Positions 20,211 through 30,800 of a stretch of DNA of 64,000 nt are shown piece after piece. Position numbers and translations under genes: made by a program. The stretch is from Massilia sp. Bi118 (GTDB taxonomy: Bacteria; Pseudomonadota; Gammaproteobacteria; Burkholderiales; Burkholderiaceae_D). Position 1 is the first letter of the stretch; each line of letters opens with the position of its first letter. Location of the stretch: NCBI RefSeq assembly GCF_918697865.1, contig NZ_CAKKMV010000003.1:372001-436000 (forward strand). The letters run 5' to 3'. The notes below the pieces were generated by a model. It saw only the letters and a list, made by a program, of their open reading frames with translations, had not been told where the DNA came from and did no database searches.

Positions 20211-20636
20211 TTACTCCCTCAGCTGCGCCGGAGCCGGTTCCGTCAATGCCAGGTCGCGAACGTTCTTCTGCACCGCGACGATAGCGAACAGGACCAACAC
20301 GAAAGCCATGGCATAAAAGCCTTTTTCGCTCAGCAGCAGGGTGGCGTTCCACAAGCCCACGCTCAGCAGCAGGACGGACGCACCCAGCGACACCCAGCAC
20401 ATGCCGACATACATGCCGGTCACGGGCAGGCCTTCGGCACGGTCGCGCAGCGTCTTCTGCAGGGACACGGCGGCAAAGCAGCCGTACAGCAGGATCGTGA
20501 AGTAATAACCCTTCTCGTTCAGCTGCATCTGCGCGTTCCACAGGCCGATCAGGTAAGCGATCATGCCGACGATCATGGCGCCCCAGGAGGCGCCGACAAA
20601 AGCGTTGCTGGGGCGAGCAGTCGAGTGCTGGTGCAT
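20211..20636 (-). CDS. YiaA/YiaB-type inner-membrane protein
   Basis: 141 residues with four hydrophobic helices arranged as two similar halves, the layout of the YiaA/B two-helix domain family. Each half has a GLWNA element followed by L.EKG(Y/F)Y: GLWNAQMQLNEKGYYF and GLWNATLLLSEKGFYAM. The internal duplication is visible by eye. Function in the family is unknown. E. coli YiaA is of similar length. The gene appears monocistronic. Confidence 0.8.
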   Translation of the reverse strand: MHQHSTARPSNAFVGASWGAMIVGMIAYLIGLWNAQMQLNEKGYYFTILLYGCFAAVSLQKTLRDRAEGLPVTGMYVGMCWVSLGASVLLLSVGLWNATLLLSEKGFYAMAFVLVLFAIVAVQKNVRDLALTEPAPAQLRE

Positions 20637-20718
20637 GGCGTTCTCCGGTCAAAGAAAAAATGGACTTTGCCAGATTGCAATCGCCGCGCTTTGAGCGCGA
20701 GTAAATAGCCTTTCGGTA

Positions 20719-21090
20719 TCAGGCGATGGCACGCCAGGTAGCGAATCCCGCGATGCAGCAGGCAATCGAGCCCAGCAAATGCGCGCCGGCATGCCCCAGC
20801 GCCCAGCCGTAATCACCCCGTTGCAGCAGCACCATGGCTTCACCGGAAAAGCTGGAGAAGGTGGTCAGGCCGCCGAGGAAGCCGGTGATCGCGAACAGCC
20901 GCCACTCGGGCGACAGGCCGGGATACGAACCGAAGAAGCCCAGCGCCAGTCCAATCAGGTAGCCGCCGACCAGATTGGCCACCAGGGTGCCAAGCTGTAT
21001 GTGCGAGTGCAATTGCCCAAGTGCAACGCTCAGGCCCCACCGAAGCCAGGCGCCCAGCATGGCGCCAACGCCAACCGCAAGCCAGCTCAT
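20719..21090 (-). CDS. crcB: Fluoride channel CrcB/Fluc
   Basis: 123-residue membrane protein with four hydrophobic helices that exports fluoride as an antiparallel dimer. The motifs [26 protein letters not shown] and [12 protein letters not shown] (sodium and fluoride path) are all present. The start ATG (21088-21090) overlaps the moaE stop in an ATGA, so it is translationally coupled to moaE rather than controlled by its own fluoride riboswitch. Coupling a fluoride exporter to molybdopterin synthase has no obvious logic. Confidence 0.93.
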   Translation of the reverse strand: MSWLAVGVGAMLGAWLRWGLSVALGQLHSHIQLGTLVANLVGGYLIGLALGFFGSYPGLSPEWRLFAITGFLGGLTTFSSFSGEAMVLLQRGDYGWALGHAGAHLLGSIACCIAGFATWRAIA

Positions 21091-21593
21091 CGTTCGGCAC
21101 GCTTCACAGATCGACCTGCAGCCCACTTCGCCCGGGCGGCATCGTCACTGACGCGGGCATCGACCCAGCGTGCGCCTGCCGGGGTCTGTTCCTTCTTCCA
21201 GAACGGCGCCTCGGTCTTCAGGTAATCCATGATGAATTCGCAGGCCGCGAAGGCTTCGCCGCGGTGGGCACTGCTAACCGCCACCAGCACGATCTGCTCC
21301 ATCGGCGCCATCGGGCCGACGCGGTGCACGACCAGCGCGCCGTACAGGGGCCAGCGCGCGCGCGCCTGTTCGACGATGTCCTGCAGCGCGCGTTCCGTCA
21401 TTTTCGGATAGTGCTCCAGCTCAAGCTCGGCGACCCTGGCGCCCTCGTTCAGGTCGCGCACCGTGCCGATGAAGGACACGACGGCGCCGATGCGCGGGTC
21501 GCCCGCACGCATCCGCGCCACTTCCGCGCCGAGGTCGAAATCGTCCTGCTGTACCCTGACTTCATTGAAGAACTGCGTAAAGCCCGCGCTCAT
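21087..21593 (-). CDS. moaE: Molybdopterin synthase catalytic subunit MoaE
   Basis: 168 residues. MoaE inserts sulfur from MoaD into precursor Z to make molybdopterin. Family motifs are [45 protein letters not shown] and the active-site lysines in [13 protein letters not shown] longer in-frame reading extends upstream through the DUF349 gene, but the ATG at 21591-21593 is the conserved start. It overlaps the DUF349 gene's stop by four bases (ATGA). moaD is not adjacent. Confidence 0.95.
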   Translation of the reverse strand: MSAGFTQFFNEVRVQQDDFDLGAEVARMRAGDPRIGAVVSFIGTVRDLNEGARVAELELEHYPKMTERALQDIVEQARARWPLYGALVVHRVGPMAPMEQIVLVAVSSAHRGEAFAACEFIMDYLKTEAPFWKKEQTPAGARWVDARVSDDAARAKWAAGRSVKRAER

Positions 21594-24262
21594 TTGCCCT
21601 CCCGGGCCAGGCGCATGAACAGCTGCTCGATGCGCGACGCGGTGCGGGCGTCGACCAGGGCCGGCAGCGCCGCCAGTTCGCGCAGCTGGGCGCTGCCGCC
21701 CGCTTGCCCACCCTTCTGGCCATCCCTGTGGCCGGCGCCGTGACCCGCGCCGTGACCCGACTTCAGCGAGGACTGCAGCACCTCGACCTGCAGCTTCAGG
21801 CGCTCGCGCGCGAACTCGGGGCCGCTGTCGATGCCGGCGCGGATCTCTGCGCGCAGCAGCTCGTTCAGCAAGGCGCCGCGGTTGCGCTCCAGCAGCTGGG
21901 CATAGCCGTCGCGGCCTTCCGGCAGCGCGCCCAAGGCCGCGTCGAAGCGGGCACGCAGGGTGCGCTCCATGTCGGCGTCCAGCGGCGGCAAGGCGCTCCA
22001 GCGCGCTTCCCAATCGGCGTCGCCGGCGCCGCCTCCGCTCGCAACCTGCTGCTCCAGCGCCTGCACCAGGCGCAGCTTGTCGCGCAGCTGGCTGGCCTGG
22101 GCCAGGCTGGCGGCGCGCCGGGCGGCTTCCAGCTGGTGCTGAATCTGGGCCACCGCGGCGTGGTAGCGCTTCTCGACCCGCGCCTCGTGGGCGCGCGGCA
22201 CCGGGCCGATCGCCTGCCATTCGGCCGCGGCGTCGCGCAGCAGCTTGCCGGCGCTGGCCGGGGTCACATCCGCGGCCGCGGCTTCGAGTCGCGCGCTGAT
22301 CGCTTCCTTGGCGGCTTCATGGGCGCGGCGCTCGATGTCGGCCTCGTGCATGCTTTCCTTGCGGCGCTGGAACACTTCGTCACAGACTGCGCGGAAGCGC
22401 TGCCACAGCGCCTGTTCGCTCTTGCGCTCGAGCGGCAGCGCGCGCGCATGCTCCTGCCAGCGCTGCTGCAGGGCGCGCATGGTGTCGAGCGCGTGGCGGT
22501 CGTGCGGGTCGATCGCGGCGGCGGCCTCGATGATTTCCTCGCGTTCCGCCATCTCGCCCTTGCGCTGTTCTTCCAGCGGCCCTTGCAGGGTGTTCAGGGC
22601 GTCGGTGAACAGCGAATCGAGACGTTTCTTTTCCTTGCGGTCGATGGCGCCCAGGTGGCTCCAGGCCAGGCGCAGTCGCTGCACGGTGCCGGCCACGTGC
22701 TTCCATTCGGCTTCGCCGGACTGCAGGCGCGCGATCTCGGCGTTGGCTTCGTCGATCAGGGCCTGGCCGCGCGCGGCGTTGGCGTGGCGTTCGTCGGCCA
22801 GGTGGCGGAAGTGGGCGGCCGCCGGCGCATAGGCCGCGCTGCATGCGGCGTCGAAGCGCTCCCACAGGCTTTTCGGGGCCGCGCCGGACAGGCTGTCGAG
22901 CGCCTTCCAGCGCTCGCGCATGGTGCCGACCTTCTTGGCCAGCTCGCTCATCGTCAGGTTCTGGGTCGGCAGCGCTTCCACGCTCTTGATCAGCTCCTCA
23001 CGCGAGACGTTGCCACCCCAGCGCGCCCAGTCGGACAGGCGCTTGAGCTCGGCGCGCACATGGGCCAGGCGGTCGGACTGGGCCGGCGTCAGGTGCATGC
23101 CCCGCATGTTCTTCTCGCGCGCTTCCTTCAGCCCCTTGTCGAGTTCGGCGGCGGTGCCCAGCGAACCCTGCTGCAGGGCCGCTTCCATCGCATCCATGGT
23201 GTCGAGGAAATGCTGGTCGGCGCCGCGCGCCCTGCCTTCGCTCCTGGCCTCGCCCTTGCCCTGGCCTTTCGGCTTGGCGGCCGGGGTTTCTTTCGGTTCG
23301 CGCGGCTTGCGCGCTTCCGGCTGCGGCAGGCTGGCCAGCAAGGCGTCGAAGCGCTGCTGCAGCGCGGCCATGGCCTCCCCCTGCGCGCCCTGCCGGGCTT
23401 GCGGCAGGCGCTGCCATTCCTTGCGCAGCACGTCCGGGTTCTGCTCGGCGGCGGGTTTTTCCTGCTGGGCGGCAAGGAAGGCTTCGCGCGCCGCCAGCGC
23501 GGCCTGGCCGGCTTCGATTTCGTGCAGGCTGGCCTGCAGCTTCTGGGCTTCCAGGCCGACTTCGGCCACCAGGCCGCGCGGCAGCGAGGTGTGCTCGGGG
23601 GCCTGCAGGGCCTGGGCCTGTTCCTGCGTGAGCGCCTCCAGCCTGGCCGCCAGCTCGGCGGCCGGCAGCGGTTCGGACGGCAGCCGGCGCAACGCGGCCA
23701 GGCGGTCGATCATGGCGCGCTGCAGCTGCACCTGGGCTTCCAGGCGCTGGGCCAGCGCGGCCCGCACGGTACCGAATTCTTCCTGCAGCTCAGGGGCGGC
23801 GATCACCGCCCACTTGCGGTCGAGGTCGGCAACATGGTTGGGCGTCAGCAGCTCATCCTTGAGCAGCGAGCGCGCCTGTTCGAGCATGGTCTCGCCGCGC
23901 CGGCGCTCGGCTTCGCGGTGCCGGTGGGCGTCCAGGCGCGACTGCATCAGCTTGGCGACGCGGCGGTCGGTATTGCGCATCGCGGTATGGACGCGCTCGA
24001 GCAGCTCGGGACTCTGGATGAATTCGGCTGCGGTCAGGCGCAGCTCGGAAAATTCGCATTGGAGGACGAATTCCACCGCGGCGGCCTCGTCGCCCTGGAT
24101 CTGGCTCAGCTTCTCGGCCTGCAGCGCGCGCTGCGGCGTCGCGGCGGCGCCCGGAACAGCTGCGCCCGTGGAGGCGGCCTGTTCCGCTTGCGCCTCCTGT
24201 CCGGCCGGCTGCTTGTCGCCGGGCTTGTTGTCGCCCGGCCGCTTGAATAGGAACTCGAACAT
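21590..24262 (-). CDS. DUF349 multi-repeat coiled-coil protein
   Basis: 890 residues, almost entirely helical and rich in Ala, Glu, Arg and Gln. Several DUF349 repeats are visible from about residue 350 on, each with the W..L pattern, for example RWKALDSLSGAAPKSLWERFDAACS, WKHVAGTVQRLRLAWSHLG, LWQRFRAVCDEVFQRR and EWQAIGPVPRAHEARVEKRY. The N-terminus (FEFLFKRP) is a short conserved start, and the linkers are Pro/Lys-rich. DUF349 proteins are common in proteobacteria, and I know of no established function. It is upstream of and overlaps moaE by an ATGA. Confidence 0.85.
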   Translation of the reverse strand: MFEFLFKRPGDNKPGDKQPAGQEAQAEQAASTGAAVPGAAATPQRALQAEKLSQIQGDEAAAVEFVLQCEFSELRLTAAEFIQSPELLERVHTAMRNTDRRVAKLMQSRLDAHRHREAERRRGETMLEQARSLLKDELLTPNHVADLDRKWAVIAAPELQEEFGTVRAALAQRLEAQVQLQRAMIDRLAALRRLPSEPLPAAELAARLEALTQEQAQALQAPEHTSLPRGLVAEVGLEAQKLQASLHEIEAGQAALAAREAFLAAQQEKPAAEQNPDVLRKEWQRLPQARQGAQGEAMAALQQRFDALLASLPQPEARKPREPKETPAAKPKGQGKGEARSEGRARGADQHFLDTMDAMEAALQQGSLGTAAELDKGLKEAREKNMRGMHLTPAQSDRLAHVRAELKRLSDWARWGGNVSREELIKSVEALPTQNLTMSELAKKVGTMRERWKALDSLSGAAPKSLWERFDAACSAAYAPAAAHFRHLADERHANAARGQALIDEANAEIARLQSGEAEWKHVAGTVQRLRLAWSHLGAIDRKEKKRLDSLFTDALNTLQGPLEEQRKGEMAEREEIIEAAAAIDPHDRHALDTMRALQQRWQEHARALPLERKSEQALWQRFRAVCDEVFQRRKESMHEADIERRAHEAAKEAISARLEAAAADVTPASAGKLLRDAAAEWQAIGPVPRAHEARVEKRYHAAVAQIQHQLEAARRAASLAQASQLRDKLRLVQALEQQVASGGGAGDADWEARWSALPPLDADMERTLRARFDAALGALPEGRDGYAQLLERNRGALLNELLRAEIRAGIDSGPEFARERLKLQVEVLQSSLKSGHGAGHGAGHRDGQKGGQAGGSAQLRELAALPALVDARTASRIEQLFMRLAREGK

Positions 24263-24346
24263 GATGAAATCGCACTTCCAAAATCGCCATCATAACAAGA
24301 AACCTGATGGCCTCGCGCCGCCGGACTGGCGCGTGCGGACAGCGCA

Positions 24347-24988
24347 TCAGTGCAGTAGGGAAAGCGTGGCGTAGCGCCGCCCGAATTCGGCGCCGGCCGG
24401 ATCGTGCCCCTGGCCATGGCCGTGAGGCTCGAAGCGTCCACGGCGCGGCTCGATGGGCTCGACGCAGCCGCGCCGCCCTGCCCCGCGCCGCTCGCGGGCC
24501 ACGGCGTCGTGGGCCAGCATCTGGTTGGCGATCGCGAACCAGGCTTCGCCGCGCACCAGGCTGCGCGCCAGCGGAAACAGCTCGTGCTCCTCGCGCTCCA
24601 GACGGCAGCGCAAGGCGTCGGCGCAGCGCTCGATGGCCTCCTGGAAGCTGTCGCGGTCGACGCCGCGCAGGCCTGCATCGACGCAGGCCTCGGCCGCCGC
24701 CAGCGCATCGGCGGCGGCGCGGCTGAACTGTTCGAGATCGTGCAGCAGGCCATCGGCCGCTTCGGTATTGCGGCGCAGGGCCGGCACCAGGAACTTGTCC
24801 AGCTTGCGCCAGTGGCAATCGTCGACCACTTGCCGCAGTTCCGCGCACAGCCGGGCCGCCTGGCCCGGCGCCAGGACGCCATCCTCGTCCGGCAGGGCAT
24901 GCAGCGCGTGTACCAGCGACTGCAGCGCCGAGCGCACGGTGGTCTGTTCGACGGACAGGGCAACGAGAGTGTAAGTTGACGTCAGCAT
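24347..24988 (-). CDS. Hemerythrin-like (HHE-type) domain protein
   Basis: 213 residues, mostly helical. Possible metal ligands are spread through the helices: DDCHWRKLDKFLVPAL (about 57-72), LLHDLEQF (about 81-88) and REEHELFPLARSLV (about 131-144), the last being the best match to an HHE cation-binding helix. The C-terminal 40 residues are Gly/His/Arg-rich (RFEPHGHGQGHDPAG) and could bind metal. It lies 84 bases upstream of the DUF349 gene on the same strand. The family call is moderate, because not every hemerythrin ligand could be assigned. Confidence 0.5.
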   Translation of the reverse strand: MLTSTYTLVALSVEQTTVRSALQSLVHALHALPDEDGVLAPGQAARLCAELRQVVDDCHWRKLDKFLVPALRRNTEAADGLLHDLEQFSRAAADALAAAEACVDAGLRGVDRDSFQEAIERCADALRCRLEREEHELFPLARSLVRGEAWFAIANQMLAHDAVARERRGAGRRGCVEPIEPRRGRFEPHGHGQGHDPAGAEFGRRYATLSLLH

Positions 24989-25224
24989 TCGGTCTCCGCT
25001 CAGTTTTTCGCCAACACAAAGTTCAGCCTGACCGGCATGGTCGGGGCGGGAACCTGGATGGGAGGCGTATGTTTTGAACAGGCCTGAGGAAGGGCTGGGA
25101 CCCTGTAGTGGTTGTCATCGGCCTGAAAGAGCACCTAGTGTACGGACGGGTCCTGGGGGCGGGTTTGATCTGGCACAAACCGCAAAGCCTCCTCCCCCCA
25201 TGGGTGGGGGGTGGAGAATGTCGA

Positions 25225-26472
25225 TCAGGCGGTAGCCTGTTGCGGAATGGAAAGCAGGTCTCGCAGAGGCGCGGCAAAGCCCGCGGGATCGGTGCGCGCC
25301 ACCTCGACCACGGGGCAGCCGTGCCAGCGTGCGCAGCGCGCCACCGCCGCCGCCAGGTCGCGCAGCAGGCGCTCGCTGGGCCGCACCCCGGAGCGCCGGA
25401 CCGCGGGCTCGAAAGCGACGGATTTCAGTTCGAACAGCCCGGCCGCGCGGTGCGCCTTGGCGTCGACCCGTCCGATGAGCTGGCCGCGGCGCAGCACCGG
25501 CAGCGTGAAATAGCCATACTGCCGCTTTTCGGCCGGGGTGTAGCACTCCAGGCGGTAATCGGAGCCGAACAGCTCGAGCGCGCGGCGGCGGTCCCAGACG
25601 ATGGGGTCGAAGGGCGACAGCAGCGTGGTCACGGTCGGATTCAGGCGCCCCTCTACCGCCTGCTCCAGCAGGCCGGCATGGTCGGCATGCACGAACACCG
25701 GCTCTTTCCAGCCCTCGACGCGGGCGCGCAGCAGCAGGCCTTCCTCGATCAGCGCTTCGAGCGGCAGATGCGGCGGCCGGGTGCGGTGGTAATCCGGAAT
25801 CCAGGCCGCCTTCGCCAGCCCCAGCGCCTTGACCGCTCGCAGTGCGAATTCGCGCCGGACCTCGTCCATGGATGGGGTCTGCGCATCGTCCCAGGGCAGC
25901 ACGCGCTCGGCCAGGTCATAGACGCGGTGGAAATTCTGGCGTCGCGCCACCATGACCTTGCCGGCCGTAAACAGCGCCTCCAGCGAGCGCTTCTCCGGCT
26001 TCCACTCCCACCAGCCGCCGCTCTTGCCATCGGTGCGCTCGAAGTCGGCCGCGCGGGTCGGCCCATTCACGCGGATGTGCTCGAGCACCCGCTCGACCTG
26101 CCCGGCATGGCTCTTCATCCAGGACGAGCCGGACTTCCAGCCCATCGCGTGGGTGTCCAGCATGCGGTGGCGGTACAGGCCGTAATCCTCGACGGGGACG
26201 AAGCAGGCCTCGTGCGCCCAGTATTCGAACAGCCTGCCCTCGGCCAGCAGCTGCTCGAGCCAGGCCGGCTCGTAATCGCCGAGCCGGCTCCACAGCACGA
26301 AGTATGGGCTGCGCGCGACCACGCTGATGGTGTCGATCTGCAGCACACCCATGCGCTGGATCGTGGCCAGCACATCGTCTTTGGTAGCGCGGGCGCGGCG
26401 CGGCTGCAGCATGCCCTGGGCCGCCAGGTGCAGGGCGCGCGCGGCGCCGAGGCTAAGGGTGAGTTCGCTCAT
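25225..26472 (-). CDS. ycaQ: YcaQ-type winged-helix DNA glycosylase
   Basis: 415 residues of the HTH_42 (AlkZ/YcaQ-like) family, which unhooks interstrand crosslinks and removes alkylated bases. The catalytic QxD motif of the YcaQ branch is present as VLQIDTISVVARSPYFVLW (about residues 44-62). WAHEACFVP, the three winged-helix modules and TTLLSPFDPIVWDRRR also match. It is divergent from sbcDC with a 118-base gap, so a DNA-repair neighbourhood is likely. The region after its stop (24989-25224) holds only a GC-rich hairpin near 25189-25213 and no gene. Confidence 0.88.
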   Translation of the reverse strand: MSELTLSLGAARALHLAAQGMLQPRRARATKDDVLATIQRMGVLQIDTISVVARSPYFVLWSRLGDYEPAWLEQLLAEGRLFEYWAHEACFVPVEDYGLYRHRMLDTHAMGWKSGSSWMKSHAGQVERVLEHIRVNGPTRAADFERTDGKSGGWWEWKPEKRSLEALFTAGKVMVARRQNFHRVYDLAERVLPWDDAQTPSMDEVRREFALRAVKALGLAKAAWIPDYHRTRPPHLPLEALIEEGLLLRARVEGWKEPVFVHADHAGLLEQAVEGRLNPTVTTLLSPFDPIVWDRRRALELFGSDYRLECYTPAEKRQYGYFTLPVLRRGQLIGRVDAKAHRAAGLFELKSVAFEPAVRRSGVRPSERLLRDLAAAVARCARWHGCPVVEVARTDPAGFAAPLRDLLSIPQQATA

Positions 26473-26590
26473 TTGCTCATTTTATTAGAGGTATTGCCAC
26501 CTTGCTCATCTGTCCGAGAACTTTTGTCAGCGGCCTGTGGTCTGCGCTATAGTGAGCGCCCTGACTCATCCCACCTCCTGTAAGAAACCC

Positions 26591-27850
26591 ATGCGGCTGC
26601 TGCACACCTCCGACTGGCATCTCGGCCAGACCCTGCACAATTTCGACCGGACCTACGAACACCAGCGCTTCCTCGACTGGCTGCTCGAGACCATCGTGGC
26701 CGAGCAGGCCGATGCCGTGCTGATCGCGGGTGACATCTTCGACAACTCGAACCCGTCGGCGGCCTCGCAGCGCCAGCTCTACCGTTTCCTGCAGCAGGCG
26801 CGCGCAAGCATGCCGCAGCTGGACATCGTGATCGTCGCCGGCAACCACGATTCGCCGGGCCGCCTGGAAGCGCCCGGGCCGCTGCTCGAAGCCCACGGCA
26901 CCCGTGTGGTCGGCCACGTGGTGCGCGATGCGGAAGGCGCCATCGACATCGAACGCATGGTGGTGCCGCTGACGGGCCGCGACGGCGCGGTGAAGGCCTG
27001 GTGCGTGGCGATTCCCTTCCTGCGTCCCGGCGACGTGCCGCGCGTCGACGCGGGCAGTGAGGCCGAAAATGCGGCTATCGACGCCTACCTGTCCGGCATC
27101 GCCCTGCTCTACCAGCAGGCCTATGACCTGGCACGCTCGCGCTGCGCGAATGGCGAAGCGATCCTCGCGATGGGCCACTGCCACATGGTGGGCGGCGATG
27201 CCTCGCCGGACTCCGAGCGCCGCATCCTGATCGGCGGCACCGAAGCCCTGCCCTCGTCGATGTTCGATCCGGGCATCGCCTATGCCGCGCTGGGCCACCT
27301 GCACCTGGCGCAAAAGGTCGGCAAGCAGGAGCACCTGCGCTATTGCGGCAGCCCGCTGCCGCTGTCCTTCGCCGAGATCAATTACCAGCACCAGGTGCTG
27401 CGCATCGACCTCGACGGCGGCAAAGCGAAGGAGATCGTGCCGCTGCAGGTGCCGCGCGCGGTCGACCTGCTGCGCGTGCCGGCCCAGCCGGCACCCCTGA
27501 AACAGGTGATTGCCGAGCTGGTGGGCCTGGACCTGCCGGAAGCGCCGTTGCACGAACAGCCCTATCTCGAAGTGCGGGTGCTGCTGGACGGCCCCGAGCC
27601 CAGCCTGCGCGCCCAGGTCGAGGCGGCGCTGGAGGGCAAGCCGGTGCGCCTGGCGAAGATCGAGCCGACCCGCAAAGTCGTCACCATGCCGGGCGTCGAT
27701 ACCGCCCTGAGCCTCGACCAGCTGGCCCAGCTGCAGCCGGACGACATCTTCCGCCGCCTGTGGCAGCAGCGCTTCGGCGAGGATGCGCCGGACGATCAGC
27801 TGGCCGCCTTTGCCGAATTGCTCATTGCAGGCGAGCGGGGGGAACTGTGA
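26591..27850 (+). CDS. sbcD: Nuclease SbcCD subunit D
   Basis: Mn-dependent phosphoesterase (419 residues) that with SbcC cleaves hairpins and protein-blocked DNA ends. All phosphoesterase motifs are in order: HTSDWHLGQ (6-14), IAGDIFDNSNP (about 46-56), VIVAGNHDSPG (about 83-93), MGHCHM and LGHLHLAQK. The C-terminal cap domain follows. I chose ATG 26591 because MRLLHTSDWHLGQ is the conserved start. Its stop overlaps the sbcC start in a GTGA. Confidence 0.96.
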   Translation: MRLLHTSDWHLGQTLHNFDRTYEHQRFLDWLLETIVAEQADAVLIAGDIFDNSNPSAASQRQLYRFLQQARASMPQLDIVIVAGNHDSPGRLEAPGPLLEAHGTRVVGHVVRDAEGAIDIERMVVPLTGRDGAVKAWCVAIPFLRPGDVPRVDAGSEAENAAIDAYLSGIALLYQQAYDLARSRCANGEAILAMGHCHMVGGDASPDSERRILIGGTEALPSSMFDPGIAYAALGHLHLAQKVGKQEHLRYCGSPLPLSFAEINYQHQVLRIDLDGGKAKEIVPLQVPRAVDLLRVPAQPAPLKQVIAELVGLDLPEAPLHEQPYLEVRVLLDGPEPSLRAQVEAALEGKPVRLAKIEPTRKVVTMPGVDTALSLDQLAQLQPDDIFRRLWQQRFGEDAPDDQLAAFAELLIAGERGEL

Positions 27851-30800
27851 AGATCCTGCGCATCGGCGGTAAAAACCTGGCTTCGCTGGCCGGCGAGTTC
27901 GAAGTCGACTTCGAGAAGGAGCCGCTGGTGTCGAGCGGCCTGTTCGCCATCAGCGGCCCCACCGGCGCCGGCAAGAGCACCCTGCTCGACGCCCTCTGCC
28001 TGGCCCTGTACGACGCCACCCCGCGCCTGCTCAAGGGTCCGCGCGCCGGCAACTTCCTGCCCGACGTCGGCGACGACATGCTGTCGGTGCAGGACCGCCG
28101 CACCCTGCTGCGGCGCGGCACCGCCGAGGCCCATGCGGAAGTCGACTTCGTCGGCAACGACGAGGGCCGCTACCGCGCGCGCTGGAGCGTGCGGCGCTCG
28201 CGCAACCGCGCCGGCGGCGCCCTGCAGCCGGTCACCATGAGCCTGCACCGCCTGCCGGACCTGAACCCGATCGGCGCGACCAAGACCGAGGTGCTGGGCG
28301 AGATCGAGCGCCGCATCGGCCTCTCCTTCGAACAGTTCACGCGCTCGGTGCTGCTGGCGCAGAACGAGTTTTCGGCTTTTCTCCGCACCGACGAGAACGA
28401 GCGCGGCGAACTATTAGAGACCCTGACCGGCAGCGCGGTCTACAGCGACATCTCGCGCCGCGCCTTCGAGCGCTGGCGCCAGGAACAGGAAGCGATGCGG
28501 CGCCTGACTTCGCGCCTGCAGGACCAGGCGCCGCTGTCGCCCGCCGAGCGTGATGAACTCGAAGCCCAGCATGCGCAGGCAAACGCCCAGCTGGCGGCCG
28601 TCGATGCCTGCCGCGCCGCGCTGGAAGAACGCCTGCGCTGGCACCAGGAGCTGGCGCGCCTGAAATCGGCGGAGACCGGCGCCGAAGCTGCGCTGACTGC
28701 CGCGAAGACTGATCTGGACGCCGCCGCCGAACGTCGCCGCCGCCTCGCGACCTTGGACGCCGTGCAGCCGGCGCGGCCGCTGATGGCCGACCTCGCGCGC
28801 CTGGCCGACGAGCAGCGCCAGGCCCAGTCCCAGCTGGCGGCCGGCGAGCAAGAACTGGCGCGCGCGCTGGCTGCCCAGCAGGAAGCGCTGCGCGGCCAGA
28901 TCGAGGCCGAGCGCAAGCTCGAAGCGGCCGAGGAATCCCTGCGCGCCGCCGGCCCGCAGCTGGACCGCGCCAAGGCCCTGGATGCGACCCTGGACACCTT
29001 GGTGCCCGCGCACGCCAAGGCGCGTGCGGCGCGCGACGAAGCCCTGGATGAAGCGCTGAAGGCGGAGGCGGCGCAGCAGGCCCAGGCCCGTGAACTGGCC
29101 GCCGCCCGCGAATCGCTGCAGGCCACGATCGCCTGGCTGGACCGCCAGCGCGCGCTCGAGGGCCTGGCCGGCCAGTGGGCGCGCTGGGAACAGCGCCTGG
29201 TGCAGGCCGAGGAAGCAGCGCGCCAGGATGCCCGATCCGCGGCCGCCCTGAACGAGGCCAGGGCCGGCGCCGAACAGGCGGCCAATGCCGCCCAGCGCAC
29301 CGCCGTGGCCCTCGAATCCGCAACCGCGCTGCTGGCCACCCGCGACGAAGCCCGCCGCGCCGCGAGCGAAGCGCTGGCCGCGATCGACGACGACGCCTTG
29401 CGCGGCGAACGCCGCCAGCTGGACGCGCGCCGCGAGCGCCTGGCTTCGCTGGAACAGACCTGGAAGGTCTTGCGCACCGCCCGCCAGCGCCTGGCAGAAC
29501 TGGACGCCGGCGCGCAGCAGGCGACTGCCGCCGGCAAGGCCGCGCAGGAAGCGCTGGACGCCGCGCGCGCCGCCGGCATCGCGCTGGACGCCCAGGCAGT
29601 CCAGGCCGAGCGCCTGCTCAAGGGCGCCCAGCTGGCCTGCGCCGACGGCGTCGAAAGCCTGCGCGCGACCCTGGTCGACGGCGATCCCTGCCCGGTCTGC
29701 GGCGCCGAGGACCACCCCTACCGCCACCAGGACGAACGCCTGCACGCGGTGCTGGCGAGCCTGGCCGAGGAACTGGCGGCGCGCCGCCGCGAGCAGCGCG
29801 ACAACCTGAACCTGCAGGCGGAACAGCGCGCGGCTTTCGATACCGCCGCCGAGAAGCTGGCGCAGCTCGGCCGCGAACGCGAAGCCTTGGCCGCCGATCT
29901 TCAGCAGCTGGAACAGGAATGGCAGGACAGTGAACTGGCGGCGGATGCTCCCGCGGAAGCCGGACGCCAGGCCTGGTTCGCCGGCCAGGCCGCCCGCCTG
30001 CGCGCCGACCTCGATGCGCTGGATGCGCGCGACCAGGGCCTGGGCCGCGCCCGGCTGGCCCGCGACGCCGCCCAGCAGGCCTGGGACCAAGTCAACGCCG
30101 AACACGCGCGCCTGCTGCAAAGCGCGCAGAACGCCCAGGGCCAGCTGGCGAAGCTGGACGCCGACATCGCCGGCCTGTCCGCGCGCCGTGATGCCGCGGC
30201 AGGCAGCCTGGCCGCGCTGCAGGCCGAACTCGACCCGGTGCTGAGCGATGCCTGTGGCGACGGCTGGCAGCGCGCCTGGCAACAGGACCCGGCCGCCTGG
30301 CGCGGCGCACGCGCAGCCCAGGCCCGCGAATGGCAGGAACGCTCTGCGCTCCAGGCCCGCCTGGCCGCGAATATCGACACCCTGGCCGCCGGCCAGTCGG
30401 CCCTGGACGAGCGTGTTGCGCAAGCCCTGCGCCAGCGTGATGCCGCCCGCCAGGACTTCGAGCGCATCGATGCGGACCTGCGTGAACGCCGCGAGGAACG
30501 CGCCGTCCTGTTCGAGGGCCGCAAGGCGGTCGAGGTCGAGCAGGCGCTGGGCGCCGCGGTGGCGTCCGCGCGCCAGTCGGTGGCAGCCTGCCAGGCGGCG
30601 AGCCTGCAGTCGGCCCAGCTGGAAGCGCGGGTGCGCGCTGCGCAAGCCCAGGCGCTGGGCCGCATCGCCGACCTGCAGGGCGCGTCCGCCGATGCGGCGA
30701 CCCGCCTGGCGCAGTGGATCGAGGACTTTGCCGGCAGCGACCCGGAGCTCGAACCGGTCGAGAACGAGCAGCAGCTGGCCAGCCTGCTGGCGGTGGGCGC

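Noticed and set aside
21000..21100. Fluoride riboswitch before crcB
   Set aside because: The crcB start overlaps the moaE stop, leaving no untranslated leader.
25189..25213. GC-rich hairpin after ycaQ as a terminator
   Set aside because: There is no T-run on either side and the stem is a simple C-run/G-run, so the call is too weak.
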